Assembly: GCA_041687095.1 (NCBI GenBank)
Contig: JAWLCQ010000001.1
Span: 1-64,000 of the forward strand
Length of the DNA stretch: 64,000 nt
Direction of reading: 5' to 3'
From: JAWLCQ01 sp041687095
Lineage (GTDB): Bacteria > Planctomycetota > Phycisphaerae > SM23-33
Positions 48,468 to 56,854 of this stretch are shown here, piece by piece (position 1 is the first letter of the stretch; each line of letters starts with the position of its first letter). The notes under the pieces were generated by a model. It was not told the origin of the DNA, ran no database searches, and saw only the letters and a program-made list of their open reading frames with translations. The position numbers and the translations under genes are program-made.

Positions 48468-51400
48468 ATGACGCACGACGACTCACACGACACGATCGCC
48501 CCCGCTTTGCTCACCGCGTACGCCCTGGGCGAGTGCGACGAGACGGAGCGGTCCACCGTCGAAGCCTACCTCAACGCCCACCCCGCCGTACGCGAGGAAC
48601 TGGAGGACACGCTCCGGATCGGCGGCCTGCTCTCCGAGAGCTTCGCGTCCGAACTCGAAGCGCCCCCGGTGCTGTCGCTCACCGATGAGCAGCGAAACGC
48701 GATTGCCTCCGTAGCGGAGAATCGTCCTGCTCCTCAACTGCCCTGCGCAGTGGCGCAGTGTGGCGAACCGTCCCGTTCCGCTCGTTCCGCCCCTCCGCCG
48801 CTGCGCCGCTCCCTCCGCCTGTGGGTTCCGCTGTCGATGGCGGCGGGACTGGTGCTGGGACTGGCGGTTATGCACGTTATCCTGGGTTCCGGGGCAAGGG
48901 GGACCCCGGAGCCCCACGCTGAAATCATCGTGGCCGGTGCGACCAACGCCGCCACCTCCCCGCCTCCCGCGCCTGCCCCCGCGGCGGGCGAGGCCCTCGC
49001 CGCAGACGAGCCCTCCCTCGCCGCCGGCGAAACCCCGCTGCGCCCGTCCGTCGTACTGGACCCCGCCCGGGAGACCTCCCCGGACGCCGTCACGCTGGCG
49101 GGGAACATCGAAAACGCCCCCGCGATTCCCGGTGAGCCCCCGCGCATCCTCGCCGTTCCGCCCCCGCCCGTGGCTGCGGACCAGATCGTCTCGCAGATGC
49201 GCTTCTCCGAGTCCGACCCCAACGGAGGAAAACCGCTCCTGGACCTGGAGGCCGACTACGCCTTCCGCTCCGGCAGCGAGCGCTTCCTCCGCCGCCCCGC
49301 ACCGAAGCGCCCGCAGGTGGCGAGCAACACCATCCAGTACATTCAGGAGCAGCACGAGGGGCTGCTGGCCCCCAACGCGGGAACGCCCGTGCTCGACCTC
49401 ACCGTCGACTACGCCCGCGACGGGCTGGACGCCTACCTCCGCCACGCCCTGCCCGATCGGCCGACTGTCGCGTACCAGAACGCGGACTACGTCCTGCAGC
49501 GGCACGGGGGGCTGATGGCGGCGACTGGCGTCAACAACTGCACGTACGTTGCGGATCAGCATGGGGGACTGCTCGCGCCCAACGTGGTCACCAATGGGTG
49601 TTTGGTCATGGACCGCCACGGTGGGTTGCTGGCGATTGACGGGACAGGGACCGCGGTGATTCCCTCTCCCGCGGAGTCCACGGGGACACGGGTAACGGGT
49701 CTGCTGGTCACGCCCCCCGACTATGTCGGGGGGGTGAACTGGAGCTTGGAGGACACCCTTCGGACGCAGTCCGGGGGCGTTGGGTCGCTCACCGTCGGCG
49801 GCGAGGGTCGGGACATACACGGTACGTTAACCCGTGGTGCGAGTACTGCCTGCCTCTCCGACCTCGCCGCCGGCGGTGGGCTTTCGCCCGGCCTTTCCAG
49901 CGAACCACAGTACTTCTTCGGTCTGGCGGGCGAGCTGCACATCGGTGGGGAGTACACCCTGGGGACTCTCGTCCCGACGGCGGGGATCGGCGACTGGGAC
50001 GCCGACGGCAAGGGGACGTACGAGGCCCCCGGCATCGTCTACAAGAGCGGTGCCGACAGCATACTGGACCTCACAGGCGTGACGAGCACCTACACCAGTG
50101 GGACGAACATCATCGGCGGCAAGGTGAAGATCGCCTCCAGCGACGCCGTGGAGCCCTTGGCGGCCGTCGATGTCGAAGCCCTCAAGGAGCAGGCCCGCTC
50201 ACGCATTTTGGAAAGTCGCTTCGAGGAAGCTCTCCAGGACGTCAACCAGATCCTCCGTCACGATCCCCAGAACGCCTTCGCCGCCCAGCAGCAGGTCCTG
50301 CTGGCCAACCTCGTCAACGTCCGCCGCGAACGTCGACACCGCCTGGCACTGGGGGCAGGCGATGTCTACGGCTGTCGCGAGATCCGCGGGAAGATCAGCG
50401 ACAACGGACCCGATATGGGCAACCTGATCCTCAACAGCGGCGGAACGTTGAACGGGACCCGCGAGGTGACGCTGCTGAACCGCGAGAACGACTTCAGCGG
50501 CGATGTCACGATGGGCGGGGGCACGCTGCAGATCATCGCCGGAGCCATCCCCTCCGCGACGGACCTGATTCTCAACGGCGGCCATGCCACGGTTGCGCCG
50601 CCTGCCACAGGCAGCGGCCGCCGGCGCGACCCGCTTCCGTGGTACGACCTGCTCCGCTATCCGTCCAACTGGGGCAGCACCGGCTGGGCGGGCGAAGCGG
50701 GGGGGGCGCCGGTCGCCTCGGACAACGACGCGGATCAGCGTGCGTGGGAGCGACTGAACACGCGCGTCCCGGAACTGGACCTCCACGGGGTGTCCCTTCG
50801 CGACGCGATGGATTCCCTGCGGGACATTACCCAAGCCAACCTGCACGTGAAGTGGCTCGCCCTGCAGGATGCGGGCATCGATGAGAACATCGAGGTGGAG
50901 AACCTGAAGCTCACCGACGTGACCGCCCGGGACGCCCTGCGGGCGCTGCTCGATGCGATCTCCACCCAATCCGGGGCGACGGAGGGAGATGCGCTGGCGT
51001 ACGTCGTCGAGGACGGCGTGGTGACGATCTCCACGGCCAAAGACATCGCCAGGCCCACCATCACCCGCGTCTATGACGTGCGCGGTGTGATGTGGCAGGT
51101 TCCCGACTTTGATGAACTGATCCGCGATCTCGGGGCGGAGGCGGGCCCCGGTGTGACGGTCGATAGCGGGCTGCTATTCGCAGCCGGGCATGGGAGCGCG
51201 GATGTGCTCTCTCGCAGCGAAACCGGCCCTTTCATCGATACCACGATCGCCACGTTCTCCGACGGAGCACGCCTGCCGTCCGCGCAGATCACCCAAATCA
51301 CGCTGTTCGGGGACGACGACGACGGCTGCACCCGCTCGGAACGGATGGACAAGATCCGCAGGATCATCGCCCAGAACGTCGCCCCGGAGACCTGGGTGCC

Positions 51401-53249
51401 TCACGGAGACATCGGGGCCTTTAGTGAGTTGAGCGGGCAACTGGTGGTGACCCAAACCCCCCGGAACCACGCCGCCGTCGCCAGCCTCCTCGAACGCGTC
51501 CGCCAGACCCGATCCCTTCGGCAGATGCGCCAACAGGAACGCCCCGGTGCGTTCGTCCTCTGCCTCGCTACCCCCGCCGCCGAACTCCGCATGCTCCTCA
51601 ACACCGCCGTCGTGCACAACGACGACGTCGATGCGATGCGCTGGCAGCCCGCCGAGGCGGTGCGTGTCCCCGACCCCGCGGCCCGCAAGCGGGGCGAGTG
51701 GATCGCGGGGCGATTGGGCGAACTGGGCGCCGCCGCCCGCGTCGACCCCGCCGGGCGCGTCATCGTCGAACGCGTCCCGCGCCCGGACAGCGAGGGCCAC
51801 CAGCGCGAGGCGTACGCTCACATCGACGAGAACCCCTTCCGCCCCGTCACCACCGAGCCCGTCTCCACGTTCTCCATCGACGTGGACACCGCCTCGTACT
51901 CCAACGTGCGGCGGATCCTCGGGGAGAACCGCCTCCCGCCCCCCGGCGCCGTCCGCGTCGAAGAGATCGTCAACGCCTTCCCGTACCGCTACACCCCGCC
52001 CCCCGAAAACGCCGACCACCCCTTCGCCGTCCACACCGCCGTCGCCCGCTGCCCGTGGAACGGGGGCAACCGCCTCGTCCGCGTCGCCCTCAAGGGCAGG
52101 GAGGTCTCCGAGGACAAACGCCCGCCCGCCAACCTCGTGTTCCTGCTCGACACGTCGGGGTCGATGTCCAGCCCGGATAAGCTCCCGCTGGTGAAGGAGG
52201 CGATGCGGCGGCTGGTGCAGCGGCTGGGCGAGAAGGACCGCGTCGCCATCGTCACCTACGCCGGGAACGCCCGCGTCGCCCTCGAGTCCAGCCCCTGCCA
52301 CCTCCGCACCCCCATCCTCACCGCCATCGACGCCCTCCAGTCGGGCGGGTCCACCAACGGGGCGGGCGGAATCCGCGAAGCCTACCGCCTCGCCGCCGAG
52401 GGCTTCCTCAAGGACGGGATCAACCGCGTGATCCTCTGCACCGACGGGGACTTCAACGTGGGCGTCACCAGCGAGAGCGAACTCGTCCGCCTCATCCAGG
52501 AGCAGGCGAAGGGCGGGGTCTTCCTCACCCTCCTGGGGTTCGGGACCGGAAACCTCCAGGACGACCGCCTCGAAGCCATCGCCGACAAGGGCAACGGGCA
52601 CTACCACTACATCGACTCCCTCGACCACGCGGACCGCATCCTCGGGACCGGTCTCACCGGGACGCTCCTGACCATCGCCAAGGACGTGAAGATCCAGGTG
52701 GAGTTCAACCCCGCCCGCGTGTCCAGCTACCGGCTGATCGGGTACGAGAACCGCGCCCTCGCCCGCGAGGACTTCAACAACGACCGCAAGGACGCGGGCG
52801 AGATCGGGGCGGGGCACACCGTCACCGCCCTCTACGAGGTCGTCCCCGCCGATGCCCCGCCCCCGCCCGACGCGCCCCCCGCCCCCGACGCCCTCCGCTA
52901 CCAGCGCCCCGCGGGTCTGAGCGACGCAGCCCGCAGCGATGAACTGCTCACGCTCAAGCTCCGCTACAAGCAGCCCGACGGGGACACGAGCATCCTCATG
53001 GAGCAGCCCGTGAAGGATGGGGCCGGGGAGCTGACGGACTGCGAGTTCCGCATGGCGGCGGCGGCGGCGTCGTTCGCGATGATCCTCCGCGACTCGCGGC
53101 ACGCGGGGACGTTCACGCTCGATGCGGTGGACGAGATGGCGCTGTCGGCCCGCACGGACGCCGACGCCCGCCCCGCCGACTGGAACGCCGCCGTCGCCGA
53201 TTTCCGGACGCTGGTGCAGAAGGCCAAGGAACTGCTCCCCGGGCGGTAG
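48468..53249 (+). CDS. mosaic anti-sigma / repeat / secretin-like / VWA (YfbK-type) membrane protein
   Basis: A 1593-residue single-pass protein. Residues 1-70 (LLTAYALGECDETERSTVEA) resemble anti-sigma N-termini of YfbK-type proteins. A membrane span lies at about 118-142. Outside follow two 50-residue LDL-x-x-DYA repeats and 19-residue HGGL repeats (His at 296, 346, 365, 384), a TPR-like stretch (568-621), an autotransporter-like stretch (about 645-711, NDFSGDVTMGGGTLQI), a secretin/STN-like region (760-1024), then the YfbK VWA domain with the MIDAS motif DTSGSMS at Asp1228 and a DUF3520-like end. Ordinary YfbK proteins lack the middle 900 residues. It probably senses an external signal and holds the ECF factor; this is inference. 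Confidence 0.85.
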   Translation: MTHDDSHDTIAPALLTAYALGECDETERSTVEAYLNAHPAVREELEDTLRIGGLLSESFASELEAPPVLSLTDEQRNAIASVAENRPAPQLPCAVAQCGEPSRSARSAPPPLRRSLRLWVPLSMAAGLVLGLAVMHVILGSGARGTPEPHAEIIVAGATNAATSPPPAPAPAAGEALAADEPSLAAGETPLRPSVVLDPARETSPDAVTLAGNIENAPAIPGEPPRILAVPPPPVAADQIVSQMRFSESDPNGGKPLLDLEADYAFRSGSERFLRRPAPKRPQVASNTIQYIQEQHEGLLAPNAGTPVLDLTVDYARDGLDAYLRHALPDRPTVAYQNADYVLQRHGGLMAATGVNNCTYVADQHGGLLAPNVVTNGCLVMDRHGGLLAIDGTGTAVIPSPAESTGTRVTGLLVTPPDYVGGVNWSLEDTLRTQSGGVGSLTVGGEGRDIHGTLTRGASTACLSDLAAGGGLSPGLSSEPQYFFGLAGELHIGGEYTLGTLVPTAGIGDWDADGKGTYEAPGIVYKSGADSILDLTGVTSTYTSGTNIIGGKVKIASSDAVEPLAAVDVEALKEQARSRILESRFEEALQDVNQILRHDPQNAFAAQQQVLLANLVNVRRERRHRLALGAGDVYGCREIRGKISDNGPDMGNLILNSGGTLNGTREVTLLNRENDFSGDVTMGGGTLQIIAGAIPSATDLILNGGHATVAPPATGSGRRRDPLPWYDLLRYPSNWGSTGWAGEAGGAPVASDNDADQRAWERLNTRVPELDLHGVSLRDAMDSLRDITQANLHVKWLALQDAGIDENIEVENLKLTDVTARDALRALLDAISTQSGATEGDALAYVVEDGVVTISTAKDIARPTITRVYDVRGVMWQVPDFDELIRDLGAEAGPGVTVDSGLLFAAGHGSADVLSRSETGPFIDTTIATFSDGARLPSAQITQITLFGDDDDGCTRSERMDKIRRIIAQNVAPETWVPHGDIGAFSELSGQLVVTQTPRNHAAVASLLERVRQTRSLRQMRQQERPGAFVLCLATPAAELRMLLNTAVVHNDDVDAMRWQPAEAVRVPDPAARKRGEWIAGRLGELGAAARVDPAGRVIVERVPRPDSEGHQREAYAHIDENPFRPVTTEPVSTFSIDVDTASYSNVRRILGENRLPPPGAVRVEEIVNAFPYRYTPPPENADHPFAVHTAVARCPWNGGNRLVRVALKGREVSEDKRPPANLVFLLDTSGSMSSPDKLPLVKEAMRRLVQRLGEKDRVAIVTYAGNARVALESSPCHLRTPILTAIDALQSGGSTNGAGGIREAYRLAAEGFLKDGINRVILCTDGDFNVGVTSESELVRLIQEQAKGGVFLTLLGFGTGNLQDDRLEAIADKGNGHYHYIDSLDHADRILGTGLTGTLLTIAKDVKIQVEFNPARVSSYRLIGYENRALAREDFNNDRKDAGEIGAGHTVTALYEVVPADAPPPPDAPPAPDALRYQRPAGLSDAARSDELLTLKLRYKQPDGDTSILMEQPVKDGAGELTDCEFRMAAAAASFAMILRDSRHAGTFTLDAVDEMALSARTDADARPADWNAAVADFRTLVQKAKELLPGR

Positions 53250-53257
53250 GAGGTCAG

Positions 53258-53296
53258 GCGTGCAGGCGGCTGCGATTCGTTCCGCCGCCTGCACGC
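53258..53296. terminator. bidirectional hairpin between convergent genes
   Basis: A perfect 13-bp stem, GCGTGCAGGCGGC and its complement, with a 13-base loop, lies between the stops of the VWA and GH36 genes. There is no T-tract, but position and strength suggest termination for both. Confidence 0.6.
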
Positions 53297-53321
53297 CCTG
53301 CCCCAGGGCCGCCTGGGCGCC

Positions 53322-55376
53322 TTACGCCTTCGGAATCTCGTACAGGCGGGCGGAGTGCGGGGGCAGCCAGGTGGCCACGCCCTCGGACCCGATCGTCACA
53401 TCCTCGCCCGTCCAGAAGTCCTTCGCCGTCACCGCACCCGTGAGGCCCATCTGCTCCAGGGTGTACCCGGTGCACTGCGGGCGGTCCGTCCAGTTGAACA
53501 GGGCGACGTGCTTGGCGATGCCCCGCTGCGCGGTGCGGCTGCCTTGGGGGTAGTCCACGTACAGGCACTTGGGCAGGGGCGTTCCGGTGAAGGCCTCCTC
53601 GTCGGGGCAGTGCACCGCGTGCCCGCGGTCCATGTTCGCCATGACCTGGTTGAGCATCGCGACCTTGTCCGCTGGCAGTTCCTCCAGCCGCCCGTCCACC
53701 TCCAGGCTGCCCATGGTGATGAAGGCGTAGGTGAGGCGGTGGAGGTTCTCGGCGTCGTTCATCTTGGCGCTCCAGCCGATCCCGTCGACGTTGGGGAGAA
53801 TGGTGCGGCGGGAGGGCAGGGCGTGCAGGGGCAGGTTCCAGATGCTTGCTGTCACGTGCTCCCGCCAGTTGCATGCCCCGACGTCGATGGAGCAGCGGTG
53901 CGTCTGGGCGTACTTGCCCAGGAAGGGGTTGCCCATGGCGACGGCGACGCAGGTCATGAGGAACCCGTCAGTGGGCAGGTAGGAGCGGATGGTCGACAGC
54001 AGCCAGTCCCGCCACTGCACGCCCGTGCCCGTGGCGTAGCGGATCGTCTCGGACTCCACGCCCTGCGCCCAGAAGTCCATCTTCATCGCCTCGTAGCCCC
54101 ACTCCTTGAACAGGATGGTGAAGACCTTGTGCAGGTACTCCTGCACGGGGGCGAGCGAGAAGTCCAGATACCCGCTGTTGCCGATGCGGTACACGTTTCC
54201 GCTGGCGTCCTTGGCGAGCCACTCGGGGTGCTCCTTGGCGAGCGTGGTGTGCAGGCCCACCGAGGGCGTCCACCAGATCGCGGGGGTGAGCCCGGTCTCG
54301 CGGATCCGGTCGGCCATCGCCTTCATGCCGTTGGGGAACAGTTTCGCGTCGTGCCACTGGCCCTCGGGGAGGTAGAAGTTGGCGCAGGAGGGGCACATGA
54401 CGGCCTCGCGGGACTGCCAGCCCCCGTCGATGAGGAAGTGCTTCACGTCGGGCATGTGGGCGGCGATGAAGCGGGCGGTCTTGAGGAGCTTGTCCTCGCT
54501 GATGTCGTGGAAGACCCCGTAGTTCCACGAGCAGTAGAACGCCTTGGTGAGCAGGATGTTGTCCTCGCCCTGAAGCGCGTTCTCGGTGGTGACGGCGTCG
54601 ATGTATCCCGCCCAGGCGTCCTGGGGGTGCGTGCGCTCCAGGATCTCGTAGTACATGGGCTCCAGGGCCAGGCTCTCCCCGGGCTGGATCTCGAACCCGC
54701 CGTTGTGCATCGACCAGTGCATCTCGTAGGTGCGGATGGGCGCCCCCGCCCCGGCCGACAGGGTCCACTGCGCCCGCGTGCGGTCCTGGCGGAGCTGACC
54801 CTCCAGCAGCAACTGGCTGAAGCTGTCGTTGGTGAGCATCATCGCCGGGACCGCCTGGTTCTCCTGGTTTCCGAAGACGGTGTCCGTCTTGGGCAGGGAG
54901 CGGACGTAGGGGGATTCGGGGCGGCACCAGGGGAACTTCTCGGTGCGGACGTTGTCCATGTGGCAGTAGCGGGCCCGCCAGATGTGGTTGTCGCTGAACA
55001 CGGGCTTCCCGCCCGCCGTCCCCCCCGCCGCCGCCCCGCGGATCACGTGCGAGACCGCCGCGGTGTTGCGGACCAGGCGGTCCACCCGCAGCGCCCCGTT
55101 GGGCAGCAGGCGAAGCGTGACCGTCTCCTCCAGGCCCGGGGCGCTGTAGGCGCCCCGCATCTCCAGCCCGTCGGGGATCTCGCGGACCTCCGTGCAGGCG
55201 AACGGCTCGCTGCCGGAGTGGGTGTAGTACTCGAACCCCGCCTTGCCCGTCCCGTGGTACGTCCCCAGGGACAGGCCGATCCCCTCCCATCCCAGGTTCC
55301 TGCCGCTCGCCTTGTAGCTGAAGCGCCCGTCGAGGACGCTGAGGGTTCGCTGGTGCTTCTCAACCGTGGTGGTCAT
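53322..55376 (-). CDS. GH36-type alpha-galactosidase-like glycoside hydrolase
   Basis: A 684-residue clan GH-D enzyme. An N-terminal beta-sandwich (about 1-260) precedes a (beta/alpha)8 barrel in which HFLIDGGWQ, WWTPSVGLH and MKMDFWAQG mark successive strands; the Asp in KMDF is the expected nucleophile, and SIDVGACNWREH lies near the acid/base region. A C-terminal beta domain ends the protein. No signal peptide, so intracellular. The gene follows the propeller glycosidase gene by 33 bp in the same direction. Specificity within alpha-galactosides or related sugars is not determined. Confidence 0.8.
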   Translation of the reverse strand: MTTTVEKHQRTLSVLDGRFSYKASGRNLGWEGIGLSLGTYHGTGKAGFEYYTHSGSEPFACTEVREIPDGLEMRGAYSAPGLEETVTLRLLPNGALRVDRLVRNTAAVSHVIRGAAAGGTAGGKPVFSDNHIWRARYCHMDNVRTEKFPWCRPESPYVRSLPKTDTVFGNQENQAVPAMMLTNDSFSQLLLEGQLRQDRTRAQWTLSAGAGAPIRTYEMHWSMHNGGFEIQPGESLALEPMYYEILERTHPQDAWAGYIDAVTTENALQGEDNILLTKAFYCSWNYGVFHDISEDKLLKTARFIAAHMPDVKHFLIDGGWQSREAVMCPSCANFYLPEGQWHDAKLFPNGMKAMADRIRETGLTPAIWWTPSVGLHTTLAKEHPEWLAKDASGNVYRIGNSGYLDFSLAPVQEYLHKVFTILFKEWGYEAMKMDFWAQGVESETIRYATGTGVQWRDWLLSTIRSYLPTDGFLMTCVAVAMGNPFLGKYAQTHRCSIDVGACNWREHVTASIWNLPLHALPSRRTILPNVDGIGWSAKMNDAENLHRLTYAFITMGSLEVDGRLEELPADKVAMLNQVMANMDRGHAVHCPDEEAFTGTPLPKCLYVDYPQGSRTAQRGIAKHVALFNWTDRPQCTGYTLEQMGLTGAVTAKDFWTGEDVTIGSEGVATWLPPHSARLYEIPKA

Positions 55377-55409
55377 TGCATCGAGTCCTTTGCTGTATGC
55401 TTTCGAGGG

Positions 55410-56378
55410 TTACGAATTCGTGGAGACGGCCAGGGCGACGATTTGCGACTCCGGACCGTCCGCCCGCGGCTTGATGCCGCAGAGGAACACCTCCGCCGCG
55501 CCGTCCGGGCCGTACAGGAACGGGCGCTCGAGGCGGTGGATCGCCTCCCGACGCCCGTCCTCGTGGAGCACCTGCCGCTCCTGGACGACGGCCGGGGCGC
55601 TCAGGCGCCAGTCCAGCCCGTCGGGCGATTCGAACTGCACGATGGCGCGCTCGGAGGGGGAGTAGAACGTGCCCTGGTCCTTGAGGAGGACGCGGTAGCG
55701 GCCGTCCTGGTGCCAGACGAACGGGTCCTCGCCGGGGAAGTCGGCCCCGGCGGCGGCGAATAGCGGCGTGGGGTGCTTGACGAAGGGGCCCGTGGGGGAA
55801 TCGGCAAAGGCGACCCCGTGCAGCACGGGCCCGTACTGGGGGCCCGGGTTGCGGTCCCCGACGCCCTTGTAGACCAGGAGGAACCGCCCGTCGGGCGTGG
55901 CGGTGCAGGAGGGGTTGGTCGTGACCTTGGCGTCCCAGGCGCCGGGCGTGACGTCCAGCAGGGGCGCGTCGAATCGCTCCCACGGGCCCTGCGGGCAGTC
56001 CGCGACGGCCAGGCCGATGCGCTGGTGGTTGCGGTGGTCCCACCACTCCCCATTGCCGCGATTGCCGTTGTAGTACAGGTAGTAGCGGTCCCCGAACCGC
56101 CTGACGGAGGGGTTGTGGGTCACGTCCCCGTCCCAGTGGCCCGGGCGGGGGGGCAGGACCACCTCCTCGAAGCGGAAGGGGCCCAGCGGCGTCTCCGCCG
56201 ACGCGCGACAGACCTCCGAGTGGGTCACCCACGCCTCGAAGCCCTTCGCGACCGGCCAGCGCGAGAAGAACAGGTGGTGGGCGCCCGTGGCGTCCGTCAC
56301 CAGCGACGGATCCCACACGCAGTACCCTTCCATCCCAAAGATCGACGAGGCCTTGGCGGGCTTGGTCACGATCGTCAT
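55410..56378 (-). CDS. five-bladed beta-propeller glycosidase (GH43/GH117-like)
   Basis: A 322-residue protein with propeller-blade motifs typical of clan F and related families: CVWDPSLVTD, HNPSVRRFGDRYYLYYNG, TTNPSCTATPDGRFLLVYKG and FPGEDPFVWHQDGRYRVLLK, each placing an Asp or Glu toward the centre. It lacks a signal peptide. Such proteins remove terminal arabinose, xylose, anhydrogalactose or sulfated-glycan sugars. Its ATG overlaps the stop of a 23-codon upstream open frame (ATGA at 56375-56378). It probably forms an operon with the GH36 gene. Confidence 0.78.
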   Translation of the reverse strand: MTIVTKPAKASSIFGMEGYCVWDPSLVTDATGAHHLFFSRWPVAKGFEAWVTHSEVCRASAETPLGPFRFEEVVLPPRPGHWDGDVTHNPSVRRFGDRYYLYYNGNRGNGEWWDHRNHQRIGLAVADCPQGPWERFDAPLLDVTPGAWDAKVTTNPSCTATPDGRFLLVYKGVGDRNPGPQYGPVLHGVAFADSPTGPFVKHPTPLFAAAGADFPGEDPFVWHQDGRYRVLLKDQGTFYSPSERAIVQFESPDGLDWRLSAPAVVQERQVLHEDGRREAIHRLERPFLYGPDGAAEVFLCGIKPRADGPESQIVALAVSTNS

Positions 56379-56446
56379 CGGCAGTGGTCCTTGGCCTCGT
56401 GGGTCCGGCGCCGCGGCCCAGCCGCGATGTTCTGCTCTGCAGTCAT
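56375..56446 (-). CDS. possible 23-codon upstream reading frame coupled to the propeller glycosidase
   Basis: ATG 56446, with GGAG at suitable distance, opens a 23-residue peptide (MTAEQNIAAGPRRR and onward) whose TGA overlaps the glycosidase ATG. The larger gene has no ribosome site of its own, so translation may depend on termination of this leader. It could also be chance. Confidence 0.35.
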   Translation of the reverse strand: MTAEQNIAAGPRRRTHEAKDHCR

Positions 56447-56854
56447 GAACGTCTCCATCCTTCTCCTCCGCCCGCGGGATGCCCCGGGCGGGCTTCCGCC
56501 CCGCCCCGAACTCTCGTCACCCCGCCGGGCGCCGGTCGGACAGTCCCCGAAGCTTACGACACGCGCACCGCTGGGGTCCAGTGCCCGGACACAATGCCCA
56601 GGGCCATCGCATCTCCGTGGCACGGGCGTCTCGCCCCTGCGGAGAGGCGAGAACGGCCTCGCGGCGAGCCCAAGCGCCCCCAATCCACGGGGGTTTCTCC
56701 GCCGAAGGCCACGGGCTTTCCTGCCCGTGGGACCCATGGGCGAGACGCCCGTGCCACGGAAATTCTGTTCACCGCCGTGCTCGCACGAGCGCGGCGGAAC
56801 AGGGGTCGCAGAACCCCCGGTGCCCTGCGGGTGCGCCCGCGAGAGCGCGGCGGC
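56447..56854. repeat. intergenic region with a 23-bp inverted repeat of the CACGGGCG family
   Basis: No gene. Arms at 56614-56636 (TCCGTGGCACGGGCGTCTCG onward) and 56738-56760 are perfect complements 101 bp apart, with a smaller CCACGGGC/GCCCGTGG stem at 56709-56730. The same core is at 21663-21819 and within the kinase gene. The left part carries the promoter side of the propeller gene, not resolved. Confidence 0.85.
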
